From Candidatus Delongbacteria bacterium (GTDB lineage Bacteria > Bacteroidota > Bacteroidia > Bacteroidales > ML635J-15), in NCBI GenBank assembly GCA_027858215.1, contig JAQIDD010000095.1, positions 1 through 14,862 on the forward strand: a stretch of DNA of 14,862 bases, in the 5' to 3' direction. The notes beneath the pieces are model-generated. The model had not been told where the DNA came from, did not search any database, and saw only the letters and a program-made list of their open reading frames with translations. This document shows, one piece after another, positions 8,501 to 14,788 of the stretch; the stretch's first letter is position 1; each line of letters starts with the position of its first letter. Position numbers and translations under genes: made by a program.

Positions 8501-9055
8501 CGTTCACAACTGGTCAACGGGGAAGAAAGCCGTCAGTCTGAAACATGGAAAATACAATGGAGATGGAACATTAGCCGAGTGGTAAGCATCAGTAACACAT
8601 CAGGGCTTAGAACGAAAATTTATGATTCACAATTTTTCAGCAGAAAAAATTACCACATTAATGAGGAGAATGTGCTGATAGATTTACGCATTCAACCGGA
8701 TGTAAACATGCGTATTCGTTCTTTCTGTGATTTCAGTCACAGGCGGGATGAGCTGAGCGGCGAATTTTCCCGGAGTATCAGCCCAGGTGTAGAATATCGT
8801 AATAATGCACTCATCAATGGAATGTTGAGTGCACGTGTTGAATACATCAGGGTACATTATTCAGGAGATACCGGTACTTCGCTGGCGTGGCAAATGCTTG
8901 AATCACTGGAGCCGGGGGATAATTACCGCTGGACATTGAGTTTTCAAAAGCGTTTGAGTAACGGCCTACAACTTAATCTTAATTACCAGGGCAGAAAACC
9001 GGCAGGTCAACAAACGATACACACAGGAGGAGTTCAATTGAGGGCTTATTTTTAG
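5582..9055 (+). CDS. Large secreted outer-membrane protein with EF-hand-like loop, function unknown
   Basis: The 1157-residue protein has a Sec signal peptide at its start (MTRYFLMTAMMFCILNSFDS, then EAQ). The frame is open back to 5495, but the extra 29 residues are polar, would bury the signal peptide and overlap the divergent promoter region, so I chose the ATG at 5582. A conserved-looking block at about 141-223 (SGSIARGINVGN, LQIDGELSKNLHV, TDKNIPIQADG, FVEIYNPDFNLKAGDI) resembles the front part of large beta-rich Bacteroidota surface proteins. The remainder is rich in aromatic and alternating strand-like segments and ends in Phe (LRAYF), as outer-membrane barrels often do. At 843-855, DYNNNGIEELDEF has acidic or amide residues at loop positions 1, 3, 5, 9 and 12 of an EF-hand/dockerin-type calcium loop. 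No carboxypeptidase-like, plug or type IX sorting domain was recognised. It is divergent from the kdtA unit and convergent with mqnC (6-bp gap). Confidence 0.85.
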   Translation: MTRYFLMTAMMFCILNSFDSEAQHLVLFHSENIRTSDSVYQLKHVPVIPNNFHLYYENGKPVKQSAYHLDFFTGQLYLPQEIQNKNLVAKYRSYPVDISNTTTSGFPFKTEKNDSVQPLSKPGSNNFYHPGDLRQSTTKKSKLKTSGSIARGINVGNNQNAVLNSNLNLQIDGELSKNLHVRASLTDKNIPIQADGTKQNLQKFDNVFVEIYNPDFNLKAGDISLTAKEDYFMRYDKNTRGIHINTVLGKNTNTTIHSDVSASVSRGKYHKMEFMGEEGNQGPYKLQGAENETYIVVVSGSERVFIDGELMTRGQTQDYIIDYNTGEISFTSNQLITKDSRIIVEFEYRTSSYNRMMIGTNHEIKTEKSRFFIRYFNESDGKNQPLDQSIGTDKRQFLSTIGDNLSSALYPSWDSIGYESSRVRYCLTDTTVNAQAYDSVFVYSTHPDSAVYQVNFSNVGANNGNYIKLNDATNGRVFKWVAPKNGIPSGNYEPVTHLTTPKKQQMLSLGGAYDLTSTTEVFCQVTLSDKDLNTYSDLDSRDDQGLALRSGIKQQLLKDSVHNLQFKLAYDFIQRNFTRLERFRETEFTRNWNIENELPSDMNEHSGQFNLTYSAFEKLNVDFRSAMIDRPGEYTGGRNQLNGSYRSESWDILLNGDLLNTRQTGYESFFMKNNATIGKLFPRWQWYGRYKQEWQEGYFAGDSLASNSFRFHELETWLKQGRQSEHNWKLGYKYRLDALPLQNELTGSSEAQSVDVNYRLLTTGNNNLDAGLQYRNLTVLRESEFNDTKAQDNFAGQVRYHHESFNGFLSGNLFYQSGAGLELKKEYSYLKVPDGQGVYTWTDYNNNGIEELDEFEVAVYQDQADYIRIYIPGNEYIKTFNNSMNFSFDVRPDRLIDDPEGFTAMLSKLSNRFNMNFSDKNTSTQNKLRYLPVSYFIPDSSLVFYNNSLRNVFSWDRLSSVFTTDLIYQRQDNRSQLVNGEESRQSETWKIQWRWNISRVVSISNTSGLRTKIYDSQFFSRKNYHINEENVLIDLRIQPDVNMRIRSFCDFSHRRDELSGEFSRSISPGVEYRNNALINGMLSARVEYIRVHYSGDTGTSLAWQMLESLEPGDNYRWTLSFQKRLSNGLQLNLNYQGRKPAGQQTIHTGGVQLRAYF

Positions 9056-9061
9056 CAGAGA

Positions 9062-10150
9062 TCATGTCAGGAATTCATATTTTTGATTACGCCGGACTGG
9101 ATGGAAACCAGATTTTCGGATAAGTTCCTGCATTTCTTCCATTGTAATTTTATGGTGAGACCCAGCAGCAGAAACCACTTGCTCTTCGATCATCACAGAA
9201 CCAAGATCATTGGCTCCTGCATAAAGTGCCATGGATCCCACGTCTTTTCCTACAGTAAGCCAGCTTGCCTGAATATTGGGGATGTTATGTAAAATGATAC
9301 GGCTAAAAGCTATCATTTTGAGGTATTCTGCACCATATACATCGGGCATGTCAGGGTGTTTTTCCAGCAAGTGGGTATTATACCGTTGATATGGCCAGGG
9401 AATAAAAGCCAAAAACCCGGGCTTTCCTTCAGGCTTTTCATGTTGAAGATCGCGTAACAGGATAAGATGTTTTAGGCGCTCCTGTACACTTTCGATAAAT
9501 CCGAACATCATGGTAGCTGATGTAATCAAGCCCTGTTTGTGTGCTTCGCTCATAACGTCTAACCACTGATCGGTAGTGGCTTTAGCTGGAGAAACAATAT
9601 TACGTACCCTGTCACTGAGAATCTCGGCTCCGGCTCCGGGAAGACTGTCCAGGCCTGCCTGTTGCAAAATCTGCAATACTTCAGCATAATTTTTTCCGAC
9701 TTGTTTTGATAACCAGACAATTTCAGGTGGTCCCAGGGCATGCAGTTTTAAGCTGGGGTATTCTGATTTTAAGCGGCTAAATAAATCCACATAATAATCC
9801 AGATCAAGATCTGGATGTAAGCCCCCCTGCAATAAAATCTGATCCCCGCCCATGTTAAAAAGTTCATCAATTTTTTGTCTGTATTCATCCATACTTAGTA
9901 CATACGCATGGGGATTGTTTTTTTTGACACAAAAATTACAAAACAAGCAATGTGAAAAACAAACGTTGGTAATATTAATGTTTCTGTCGATGAGCCAGCT
10001 TACATGATTACCAGGATGATGCTTTTTTCGAATGGTATCGGCTATAAAAATGATTTCGGACAATGATACTGATGCCCAAAGTTGCATGGCTTCGGGCAGG
10101 GATATATCCTGCTGGTTCAGGATCTTTTCTTTGATGACATCCGTTGTCAT
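9062..10150 (-). CDS. mqnC: Cyclic dehypoxanthinyl futalosine synthase (radical SAM)
   Basis: MqnC is the cytoplasmic radical SAM enzyme that cyclises dehypoxanthinyl futalosine in the futalosine route to menaquinone. The 362-residue protein carries the iron-sulfur motif CxxxCxxC (C64, C68, C71), with another cysteine at 74. It also has family signatures: WLIDRNINITNVC (52-64), DQILLQGGLHPDL (103-115), SLPGAGAEIL (169-178), SATMMFGFIES (211-221), FIPWPYQRYNT (249-259), and QASW followed by GANDLGSVMIEE (295-323). The last two favour MqnC over the related MqnE and over CofH-type enzymes. SLPGAGAEIL has Ala where I expect Gly in most members, a mild change. The ATG at 10150 lies 3 bp after the stop of the Crp/Fnr gene, so the two form an operon. 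No other mqn genes are in the window. Confidence 0.93.
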   Translation of the reverse strand: MTTDVIKEKILNQQDISLPEAMQLWASVSLSEIIFIADTIRKKHHPGNHVSWLIDRNINITNVCFSHCLFCNFCVKKNNPHAYVLSMDEYRQKIDELFNMGGDQILLQGGLHPDLDLDYYVDLFSRLKSEYPSLKLHALGPPEIVWLSKQVGKNYAEVLQILQQAGLDSLPGAGAEILSDRVRNIVSPAKATTDQWLDVMSEAHKQGLITSATMMFGFIESVQERLKHLILLRDLQHEKPEGKPGFLAFIPWPYQRYNTHLLEKHPDMPDVYGAEYLKMIAFSRIILHNIPNIQASWLTVGKDVGSMALYAGANDLGSVMIEEQVVSAAGSHHKITMEEMQELIRKSGFHPVRRNQKYEFLT

Positions 10151-10153
10151 TGT

Positions 10154-10858
10154 TTAAAGCATATTAGCTATGCGATTTAGCTTGGCTTCATTAAGAATAA
10201 TGATTTTACGGCCATGCAAACCGATGAGTTTATCTTGTTTAAATTCGGAAAGCAACCGGATGACAGATTCAGTGGCTGTTCCTATAAGGTTTGCGAGTTC
10301 TTCACGTGTAAGGTATATTTGAAGAATGCCGTCTTCATCAAGGCCGAATTGATTTTTAAGGTCAACAAGAACTTCAGCTAAGCGTTCCCTGACAGATTTT
10401 TGAGCAATGTCGGTAATGTAATTATTGGCTTCTCCCAATTCAGTACAAGCCAACTGAAGCATTTCAATACCAAACTCTGCATTATTTCGCAGCAAATGAT
10501 ACAAATCGCGGGTATAAATAAAACAAATAACCGCATCTTTTAGCACTTTTGCTGAAGTGCATGCCGGATCCCCACTGATGACAGACCTGTAACCAATGAT
10601 ATCTCCAGGTTTTGCAAAGCGAATAATCTGTTCTTTTCCTTCCATCCCGGTTTTATAAACTTTCATAATGCCTTTGCAAATACAGTAAAAACCATTGATA
10701 CGGCTCCCTTCTTCATATAAGATCATGCCTTTTTCAAAAGTCTGACAACTTTTTCTTTCGTTTATGTAATCAATTTCGCCGGGGGTTAATTTAGTAAAAA
10801 TTGTCTTGACCACCTGAACACACTCATTACAGTATGGTTCTTCCAACACTTTTCTCAT
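10154..10858 (-). CDS. Crp/Fnr-family transcriptional regulator
   Basis: The 234-residue protein has an N-terminal cyclic-nucleotide-binding-type beta-roll (about 22-125, with FEKGMILYEEGSRINGFYCI and the turn FAKPGDIIGYRSVI), a long dimerisation helix (about 126-165) and a C-terminal winged helix. The recognition region LTREELANLIGTATESVIR lies at 183-201. It should be a dimeric DNA-binding regulator. The arginine/serine pair that binds cAMP in E. coli Crp is not evident. A CxxC (C10, C13) near the start and other scattered cysteines (38, 59, 61) recall Fnr, but the Fnr cluster spacing is not reproduced, so an iron-sulfur cluster is unproven. Being first in an operon with mqnC, it may tie menaquinone synthesis to oxygen or redox state; that is inference. 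It faces the polysaccharide operon across a 137-bp gap and could act there or on its own gene. Confidence 0.92.
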   Translation of the reverse strand: MRKVLEEPYCNECVQVVKTIFTKLTPGEIDYINERKSCQTFEKGMILYEEGSRINGFYCICKGIMKVYKTGMEGKEQIIRFAKPGDIIGYRSVISGDPACTSAKVLKDAVICFIYTRDLYHLLRNNAEFGIEMLQLACTELGEANNYITDIAQKSVRERLAEVLVDLKNQFGLDEDGILQIYLTREELANLIGTATESVIRLLSEFKQDKLIGLHGRKIIILNEAKLNRIANML

Positions 10859-10902
10859 AATGTTATGATATTAAATTTTAACAAATACACCATTCAACAT
10901 AA

Positions 10903-10910
10903 CAAAGATA
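10903..10910 (-). promoter_or_regulatory. Candidate Bacteroidota -7 element for the Crp/Fnr-mqnC operon
   Basis: On the minus strand this reads TATCTTTG, an exact match to TAnnTTTG, 44 bases ahead of the ATG at 10858. A -33 TTTG was not found at the usual distance. It lies between divergent genes, which supports a promoter here. Confidence 0.4.
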
Positions 10911-10942
10911 ATATTTTTTGTAACACTATTCCGTGGTAAATG

Positions 10943-10975
10943 TTTAAGGAGAATTAAAAAATTATTATACCTTTG
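10943..10975 (+). promoter_or_regulatory. Candidate promoter of the wzz-wzz-wzy operon
   Basis: TACCTTTG at 10968-10975 is a full match to the Bacteroidota -7 consensus TAnnTTTG. It is preceded by TTTA (10943-10946, one base off TTTG) with a 21-base spacer. It would start transcription roughly 10-15 bases before the ATG at 10996, giving a very short leader. This is the best promoter match in the window. Confidence 0.6.
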
Positions 10976-10995
10976 TGCCTTGTGTAACATTTTGA

Positions 10996-12009
10996 ATGAA
11001 TTGCATGAAGGAAAGGAAAAACTATTCATCACAGTTTGAAGCAAATAATCTTCTGGATCTATTGATAAAATACTGGAAACCGCTTGCCATAGTGGTTCTT
11101 GTTGCTGTAGTGGTTTCTGCTATTGTAAGCTTGATGATTCAGGAAAAATACAGATCCACCGTTATTTTATATCCTACCAGTTCTGCCAGTGTGTCTAAAT
11201 CACTCTTATCCAACACATCCACAGAAAATGATTTATTGGCATTTGGAGAGGAAGAAGAAGTTGAGCAAATGATACAGGTGCTCAAATCAAGTGATATAAG
11301 AGACAGGATCATCGAAAAATTTAGTTTGAAGAAACATTATCAAATTGACACCAACGCCAGATATCCAATCACCAATCTCCATCGCAAATACGATAAAAAC
11401 ATTAACATCAACAGGACAGAATATCAATCGGTGGAAATAGAAGTCCTGGACAGAAGTCCGGATACGGCAGCGCTAATTGCCAATACGATATCTACTCAAC
11501 TTGATTCTGTGATGAATCAAATGAAACAAGAACGGGCTTCTAAAGCATTGAAACTTGTTGAAAAAGAGTATCTGAATCAAAAAGAAAAGCTTCAAAGCAT
11601 GCAAAACAAATTAAATGATTTGCATAATCATGGAGTTTTTGAATTTGCATCCCAAACAGAAGTTTATAACGACCAATATGCTAAATCGTTGGCTGATGGT
11701 AATTACAAAGGGGCCAAGCTTATAAAGGAACAGCTTGATACACTTGCCAAATACGGAGCTGCTTATACAGATATCATGAGTGCGCTGGAATTTGAACAAA
11801 AGAAACTGACAGAAATTGAATCAAAATATAAGGAAGCAAAAATTGATGCAGAGCAGGATCTTCCCTACAAATATGTAGTGAATAAAGCTGTAAAAGCTGA
11901 AAAGAAGAGTTATCCTGTGCGATGGCTAATTGTGATATTGTCAACTGTATCAGCTTTTCTGCTTGCGGTAATTGTTTTGATCATATTTGAAAACGTAAAA
12001 AAAAAATAA
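10996..12009 (+). CDS. Wzz-type polysaccharide chain-length/co-polymerase protein (first copy)
   Basis: The 337-residue protein has the layout of a polysaccharide co-polymerase: a short cytoplasmic start, membrane segment 1 (about 28-48), a periplasmic region with helical, coiled-coil-like parts (about 170-215 and 255-285), then KSYPVRW (304-310) leading into membrane segment 2 (about 309-331). It probably sits in the inner membrane and controls chain length or export of the polysaccharide made with the downstream polymerase. It has no cytoplasmic kinase domain or Walker A motif, unlike Wzc. It shares EQMxxVLxSSDIR and YPVRW with the next gene, so the two are paralogues; this one has an extra Ser/Glu-rich stretch at about 62-88. 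A second ATG at codon 4 is an alternative start. Precise substrate unknown. Confidence 0.88.
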   Translation: MNCMKERKNYSSQFEANNLLDLLIKYWKPLAIVVLVAVVVSAIVSLMIQEKYRSTVILYPTSSASVSKSLLSNTSTENDLLAFGEEEEVEQMIQVLKSSDIRDRIIEKFSLKKHYQIDTNARYPITNLHRKYDKNININRTEYQSVEIEVLDRSPDTAALIANTISTQLDSVMNQMKQERASKALKLVEKEYLNQKEKLQSMQNKLNDLHNHGVFEFASQTEVYNDQYAKSLADGNYKGAKLIKEQLDTLAKYGAAYTDIMSALEFEQKKLTEIESKYKEAKIDAEQDLPYKYVVNKAVKAEKKSYPVRWLIVILSTVSAFLLAVIVLIIFENVKKK

Positions 12010-12029
12010 AAATTAACCCAAAAAACCGT

Positions 12030-12049
12030 AAAGTCAGATACCTGACTTT
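12030..12049 (+). terminator. Perfect hairpin between the two wzz genes; possible attenuator or processing site
   Basis: The arms AAAGTCAG and CTGACTTT form a perfect 8-bp stem around the loop ATAC. The right arm ends in four T residues (12047-12050) that overlap the stem, so a free U-tract is nearly absent and full termination is doubtful. It lies 20 bases after the first wzz stop and 22 bases before the likely ATG of the second. It could lower expression of the distal genes or stabilise the upstream message. Confidence 0.5.
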
Positions 12050-12071
12050 TCAGTTGCCAAATTATACTGTT

Positions 12072-13007
12072 ATGGAAAGTTATTTTAAAAACAAAAATTT
12101 GTTTAACCTGATAACCCGGTGGAAGTATCATTTGATTATCATTATGGTAGTAGCCGGGGCACTTGCTGTTTTGTTTTCATCAAGTTATTTCATCAAACCG
12201 AAATATGAGTCCAAAGCAGTATTGTATCCATTCAATACCATTACATTGTCAGAGGAATCAGAAACTGAACAGATGCTGGAAGTGCTTCAATCCAGTGACA
12301 TACGCTTTAAAATATATGAAACCTTCGACATTGCAGAGCATTACGGCATTCCTTCTGATGACGCGGAATACCTTGCTAAATTAAATAACAGTTTTGATAA
12401 AAACATCGGTTTTAGCAAAACCCCGAATGAAGCCATAGAAATTGAATTTATGGATACTGATCCACAAATGGCTTCTGATGTTGTGGATTCTATTATTGCA
12501 TTTTACAATCAGAAACAGCTTCAGCTTAATAAGATAAAATCAAAAGAACAGGTACGCATCTACAACGGAAGGGTCAGCAATAAAATGACGGAAGTAGATT
12601 CCTTGATCAGTGTGTTGAAAAAACACCGAAAAGAAAATGATTTACTGCATTATGGTATCCAGGTAGAACAATATACCGAAGCCATTATCAATGGCCGTTG
12701 TCTTAACGAGGCACGTAAGAACCTGGGAAACTGGAAGGAATTTGGCGGGGAATACCTTAAAACAGATTCATTATTATGGAATGCAATGGAAGATCATCAT
12801 GATTTGAAAATCACGCTGGAAACATACCTAATGGATGCAAGCAAAGAAATCACATACGCACATGTGGTTGCAGAGCCCTTTCCTGCTGGTGAGAAAGCGT
12901 ATCCGGTGCGTTGGATTATCATCCTGTTTTCGGTTCTTGGAGCCTTCATTGCAGGGCTGTTTATTTTAATTCTGATTGACAAAGCCAAAATTACGCGATC
13001 TGCATAA
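12072..13007 (+). CDS. Wzz-type polysaccharide chain-length/co-polymerase protein (second copy)
   Basis: This is a 311-residue paralogue of the preceding gene with the same plan: membrane segment 1 (about 20-41), a periplasmic region containing EQMLEVLQSSDIR (66-78), then a proline-bearing AYPVRW (276-281) before membrane segment 2 (about 282-303) and a short basic tail. It lacks a kinase domain. The frame can be extended to a TTG at 12054, but the ATG at 12072 gives an N-terminus that lines up with the first copy and clears the hairpin, so I prefer it. Its stop is 2 bases before the start of the polymerase gene, suggesting translational coupling. It may form mixed or alternative oligomers with the first copy; that is inference. 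Confidence 0.87.
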   Translation: MESYFKNKNLFNLITRWKYHLIIIMVVAGALAVLFSSSYFIKPKYESKAVLYPFNTITLSEESETEQMLEVLQSSDIRFKIYETFDIAEHYGIPSDDAEYLAKLNNSFDKNIGFSKTPNEAIEIEFMDTDPQMASDVVDSIIAFYNQKQLQLNKIKSKEQVRIYNGRVSNKMTEVDSLISVLKKHRKENDLLHYGIQVEQYTEAIINGRCLNEARKNLGNWKEFGGEYLKTDSLLWNAMEDHHDLKITLETYLMDASKEITYAHVVAEPFPAGEKAYPVRWIIILFSVLGAFIAGLFILILIDKAKITRSA

Positions 13008-13009
13008 AC

Positions 13010-14476
13010 GTGAACCTCAATAAAAAAAAAATATGGTTTTTCTATTTGCTGAGCTTTTTGTTTATAGCCCTGAATGCTTATGCGCTATTGACCAGGGGAA
13101 CTTACCTGGTTAGCATTCTTCCCTTTGGTTTACTAGTTCTGCTGTTTGGCTTTTTTGCCATGGATAAACTCCTGTGGGTTTGTATCTTTTTAGTTCCCCT
13201 GTCTATTCCACTGGATATGTTTTATCCCGGCCTTGGGTTTAACATGGCATTGCCTACTGAACCCATCTTGTTTGGATTGATGTTGATTTTTCTGCTTAAA
13301 CAAGCCCTCGAAAAAACCTATGACAGAAAAATATTGAATCATCCGGTTACATGGGCCATATTTTTCATGTTGTTCTGGATGTTGATAACCAGCATTACCA
13401 GTACAATGCCATGGATATCCATAAAATATTTTTTATCGCGCCTGTGGTTTGTTGTGGGTTTTTATTTCCTGCTGGTGCTGATGCTGAAAAAGAAAAAAAA
13501 CATTACAAAATTTTTCTGGATATCCCTTATCCCTGTAGCGATCGTTATTCTTATTACCCTGGGTGAACATACAACCTTGGGATTTACACAAAAAACGGCT
13601 CATTCTGTTGTCAAGCCTTTCTACAATGACCATACTTCTTATGGCGCTATTTTAGCCATGTTCATACCCATACTTACAGGTTTTCTTTTTATGAAAAAAT
13701 ACAAAGGTTTTTTTAGGTATATCATTGTATTATTATTGTTCCTGTTTTTAATTTCCATTGTGTTTTCATACACCAGGGCTGCATGGGTTAGCCTTATAGG
13801 AGCATTCGGGATGTATCTTATTATCCGTCTGAAAATAAATTATAAATGGGTGCTTTCGGGCATAGCGGTGTTAGCAGCTTTGTTTTTTGTTTATCAAACT
13901 GATATCATGGTCATGTTGGAACAAAATAAACAGGAAAGCTCCACCGATTTTAAAGAACATGTACAAAGCATCAGTAATGTTGCTACCGATGCCTCCAACA
14001 AAGAGCGGATCAACAGATGGAATTGTGCCTTGCGGATGTTTAAAGAAAAACCTCTTGTAGGGTGGGGGCCCGGCACCTACCAGTTTCAGTATGCGCCGTT
14101 TCAACGCTCCCATGAAAAAACAATCATAAGTACCAATGCCGGAGATGTGGGAAATGCCCATTCCGAATACCTCGGACCACTTTCAGAAGAAGGCATTTTA
14201 GGCTTACTTAGTTTTGTTATTATTATGGTGACTGTGCTTATTACTGCATTGAACAGGTATAAAAAGACTAAAAGCAAGGAAACACGCACTTTATTGCTGA
14301 TGCCACTCATCGGTTTGATGACGTATTTTATTCATGGCTTTCTAAACAATTTTCTTGATACCGATAAAGCATCTGCACCATTCTGGGGGTTTATTGCTGT
14401 GATTGTTGCCATAGACTTGTATCACACTAACGAAGATGATAGTCAGACAAGCCTCTCCGAAAAAGTTAAACAATAG
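13010..14476 (+). CDS. O-antigen polymerase/ligase-family membrane protein (Wzy/WaaL type)
   Basis: The 488-residue protein is strongly hydrophobic, with about ten to twelve predicted membrane segments. It has a large periplasmic loop (about 300-395) containing the family hallmarks: FSYTRAAW (252-259) before the loop, ERINRWNCALRMFKEKPLVG (332-351), GWGPGTY (351-357) and NAHSEYLGPLSEEGILG (382-398), whose His resembles the conserved His of Wzy_C/O-antigen ligase proteins. It should join polysaccharide repeat units at the periplasmic face, or ligate glycan to an acceptor; the two cannot be told apart by sequence. Two wzz genes directly upstream favour a polymerase. The start is GTG, 2 bases after the previous stop; the next in-frame ATG (codon 51) would remove the first membrane segment. 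No flippase or glycosyltransferase is in the window. Confidence 0.88.
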   Translation: MNLNKKKIWFFYLLSFLFIALNAYALLTRGTYLVSILPFGLLVLLFGFFAMDKLLWVCIFLVPLSIPLDMFYPGLGFNMALPTEPILFGLMLIFLLKQALEKTYDRKILNHPVTWAIFFMLFWMLITSITSTMPWISIKYFLSRLWFVVGFYFLLVLMLKKKKNITKFFWISLIPVAIVILITLGEHTTLGFTQKTAHSVVKPFYNDHTSYGAILAMFIPILTGFLFMKKYKGFFRYIIVLLLFLFLISIVFSYTRAAWVSLIGAFGMYLIIRLKINYKWVLSGIAVLAALFFVYQTDIMVMLEQNKQESSTDFKEHVQSISNVATDASNKERINRWNCALRMFKEKPLVGWGPGTYQFQYAPFQRSHEKTIISTNAGDVGNAHSEYLGPLSEEGILGLLSFVIIMVTVLITALNRYKKTKSKETRTLLLMPLIGLMTYFIHGFLNNFLDTDKASAPFWGFIAVIVAIDLYHTNEDDSQTSLSEKVKQ

Positions 14477-14502
14477 GCTACATTCTTAAACCGGTCTGAT
14501 TG

Positions 14503-14538
14503 AGTTATTTACTGAAGTTTCACAGTTTATAAATAACT
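14503..14538 (+). terminator. Inverted repeat after the polymerase gene, possible operon end
   Basis: AGTTATTTA (14503-14511) pairs perfectly with TAAATAACT (14530-14538) around an 18-base loop, starting 26 bases after the stop. The stem is AT-rich and is followed by A residues, not T, so it is not a classic intrinsic terminator. It may mark the 3' end of the message. Confidence 0.35.
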
Positions 14539-14576
14539 AAAAAAATAAGCTAACTACAAATAAAAAAAGGTAGCAT

Positions 14577-14600
14577 GTTCTTTTGTCCCGTCAAAAGAAC
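14577..14600. repeat. Perfect 9-bp inverted repeat, possibly part of a dispersed repeat
   Basis: GTTCTTTTG and CAAAAGAAC pair perfectly around the loop TCCCGT and are followed by CAAAACC. Similar hairpins (CTTTTG...CAAAAG with a TCCCGT-like loop followed by AACCAAAA) are, to my recollection, common between genes in Bacteroidota. Only one copy is in this window, so the dispersed nature is not shown here. Confidence 0.45.
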
Positions 14601-14772
14601 CAAAACCTCGTGCCGGAATAATTTTTACAGGAACAAAAGGAATGTTGATGCAACAAATTTGGAAAACATAAATATCAGAATATCACAATGTTTACTTAAT
14701 GTAAAGGTCATATTAAATTCTTTAAAAATAGATTTTGTTTTCTGCGAAAATTTTATTATTAACACAAAGATG

Positions 14773-14788
14773 GCACGATAGCACGATG
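14773..14788. repeat. Short tandem repeat, two 8-base units
   Basis: GCACGATA is followed directly by GCACGATG, preceded by CACAAAGATG. It resembles the short CACAAAG/CACGAAG-type degenerate repeats found downstream of genes in some Bacteroidota. Two units only, so it may be chance. Confidence 0.3.

Noticed and set aside
10861..10883. TGTTA...TAACA as a definite Crp/Fnr operator
   Set aside because: The half-sites are short and 13 bases apart, and do not match the Crp or Fnr consensus; kept only as a weak candidate.
14575..14781. 68-codon open frame on the plus strand after the polymerase gene
   Set aside because: It starts inside a perfect inverted repeat, has no recognisable family and its composition looks like translated AT-rich intergenic DNA.
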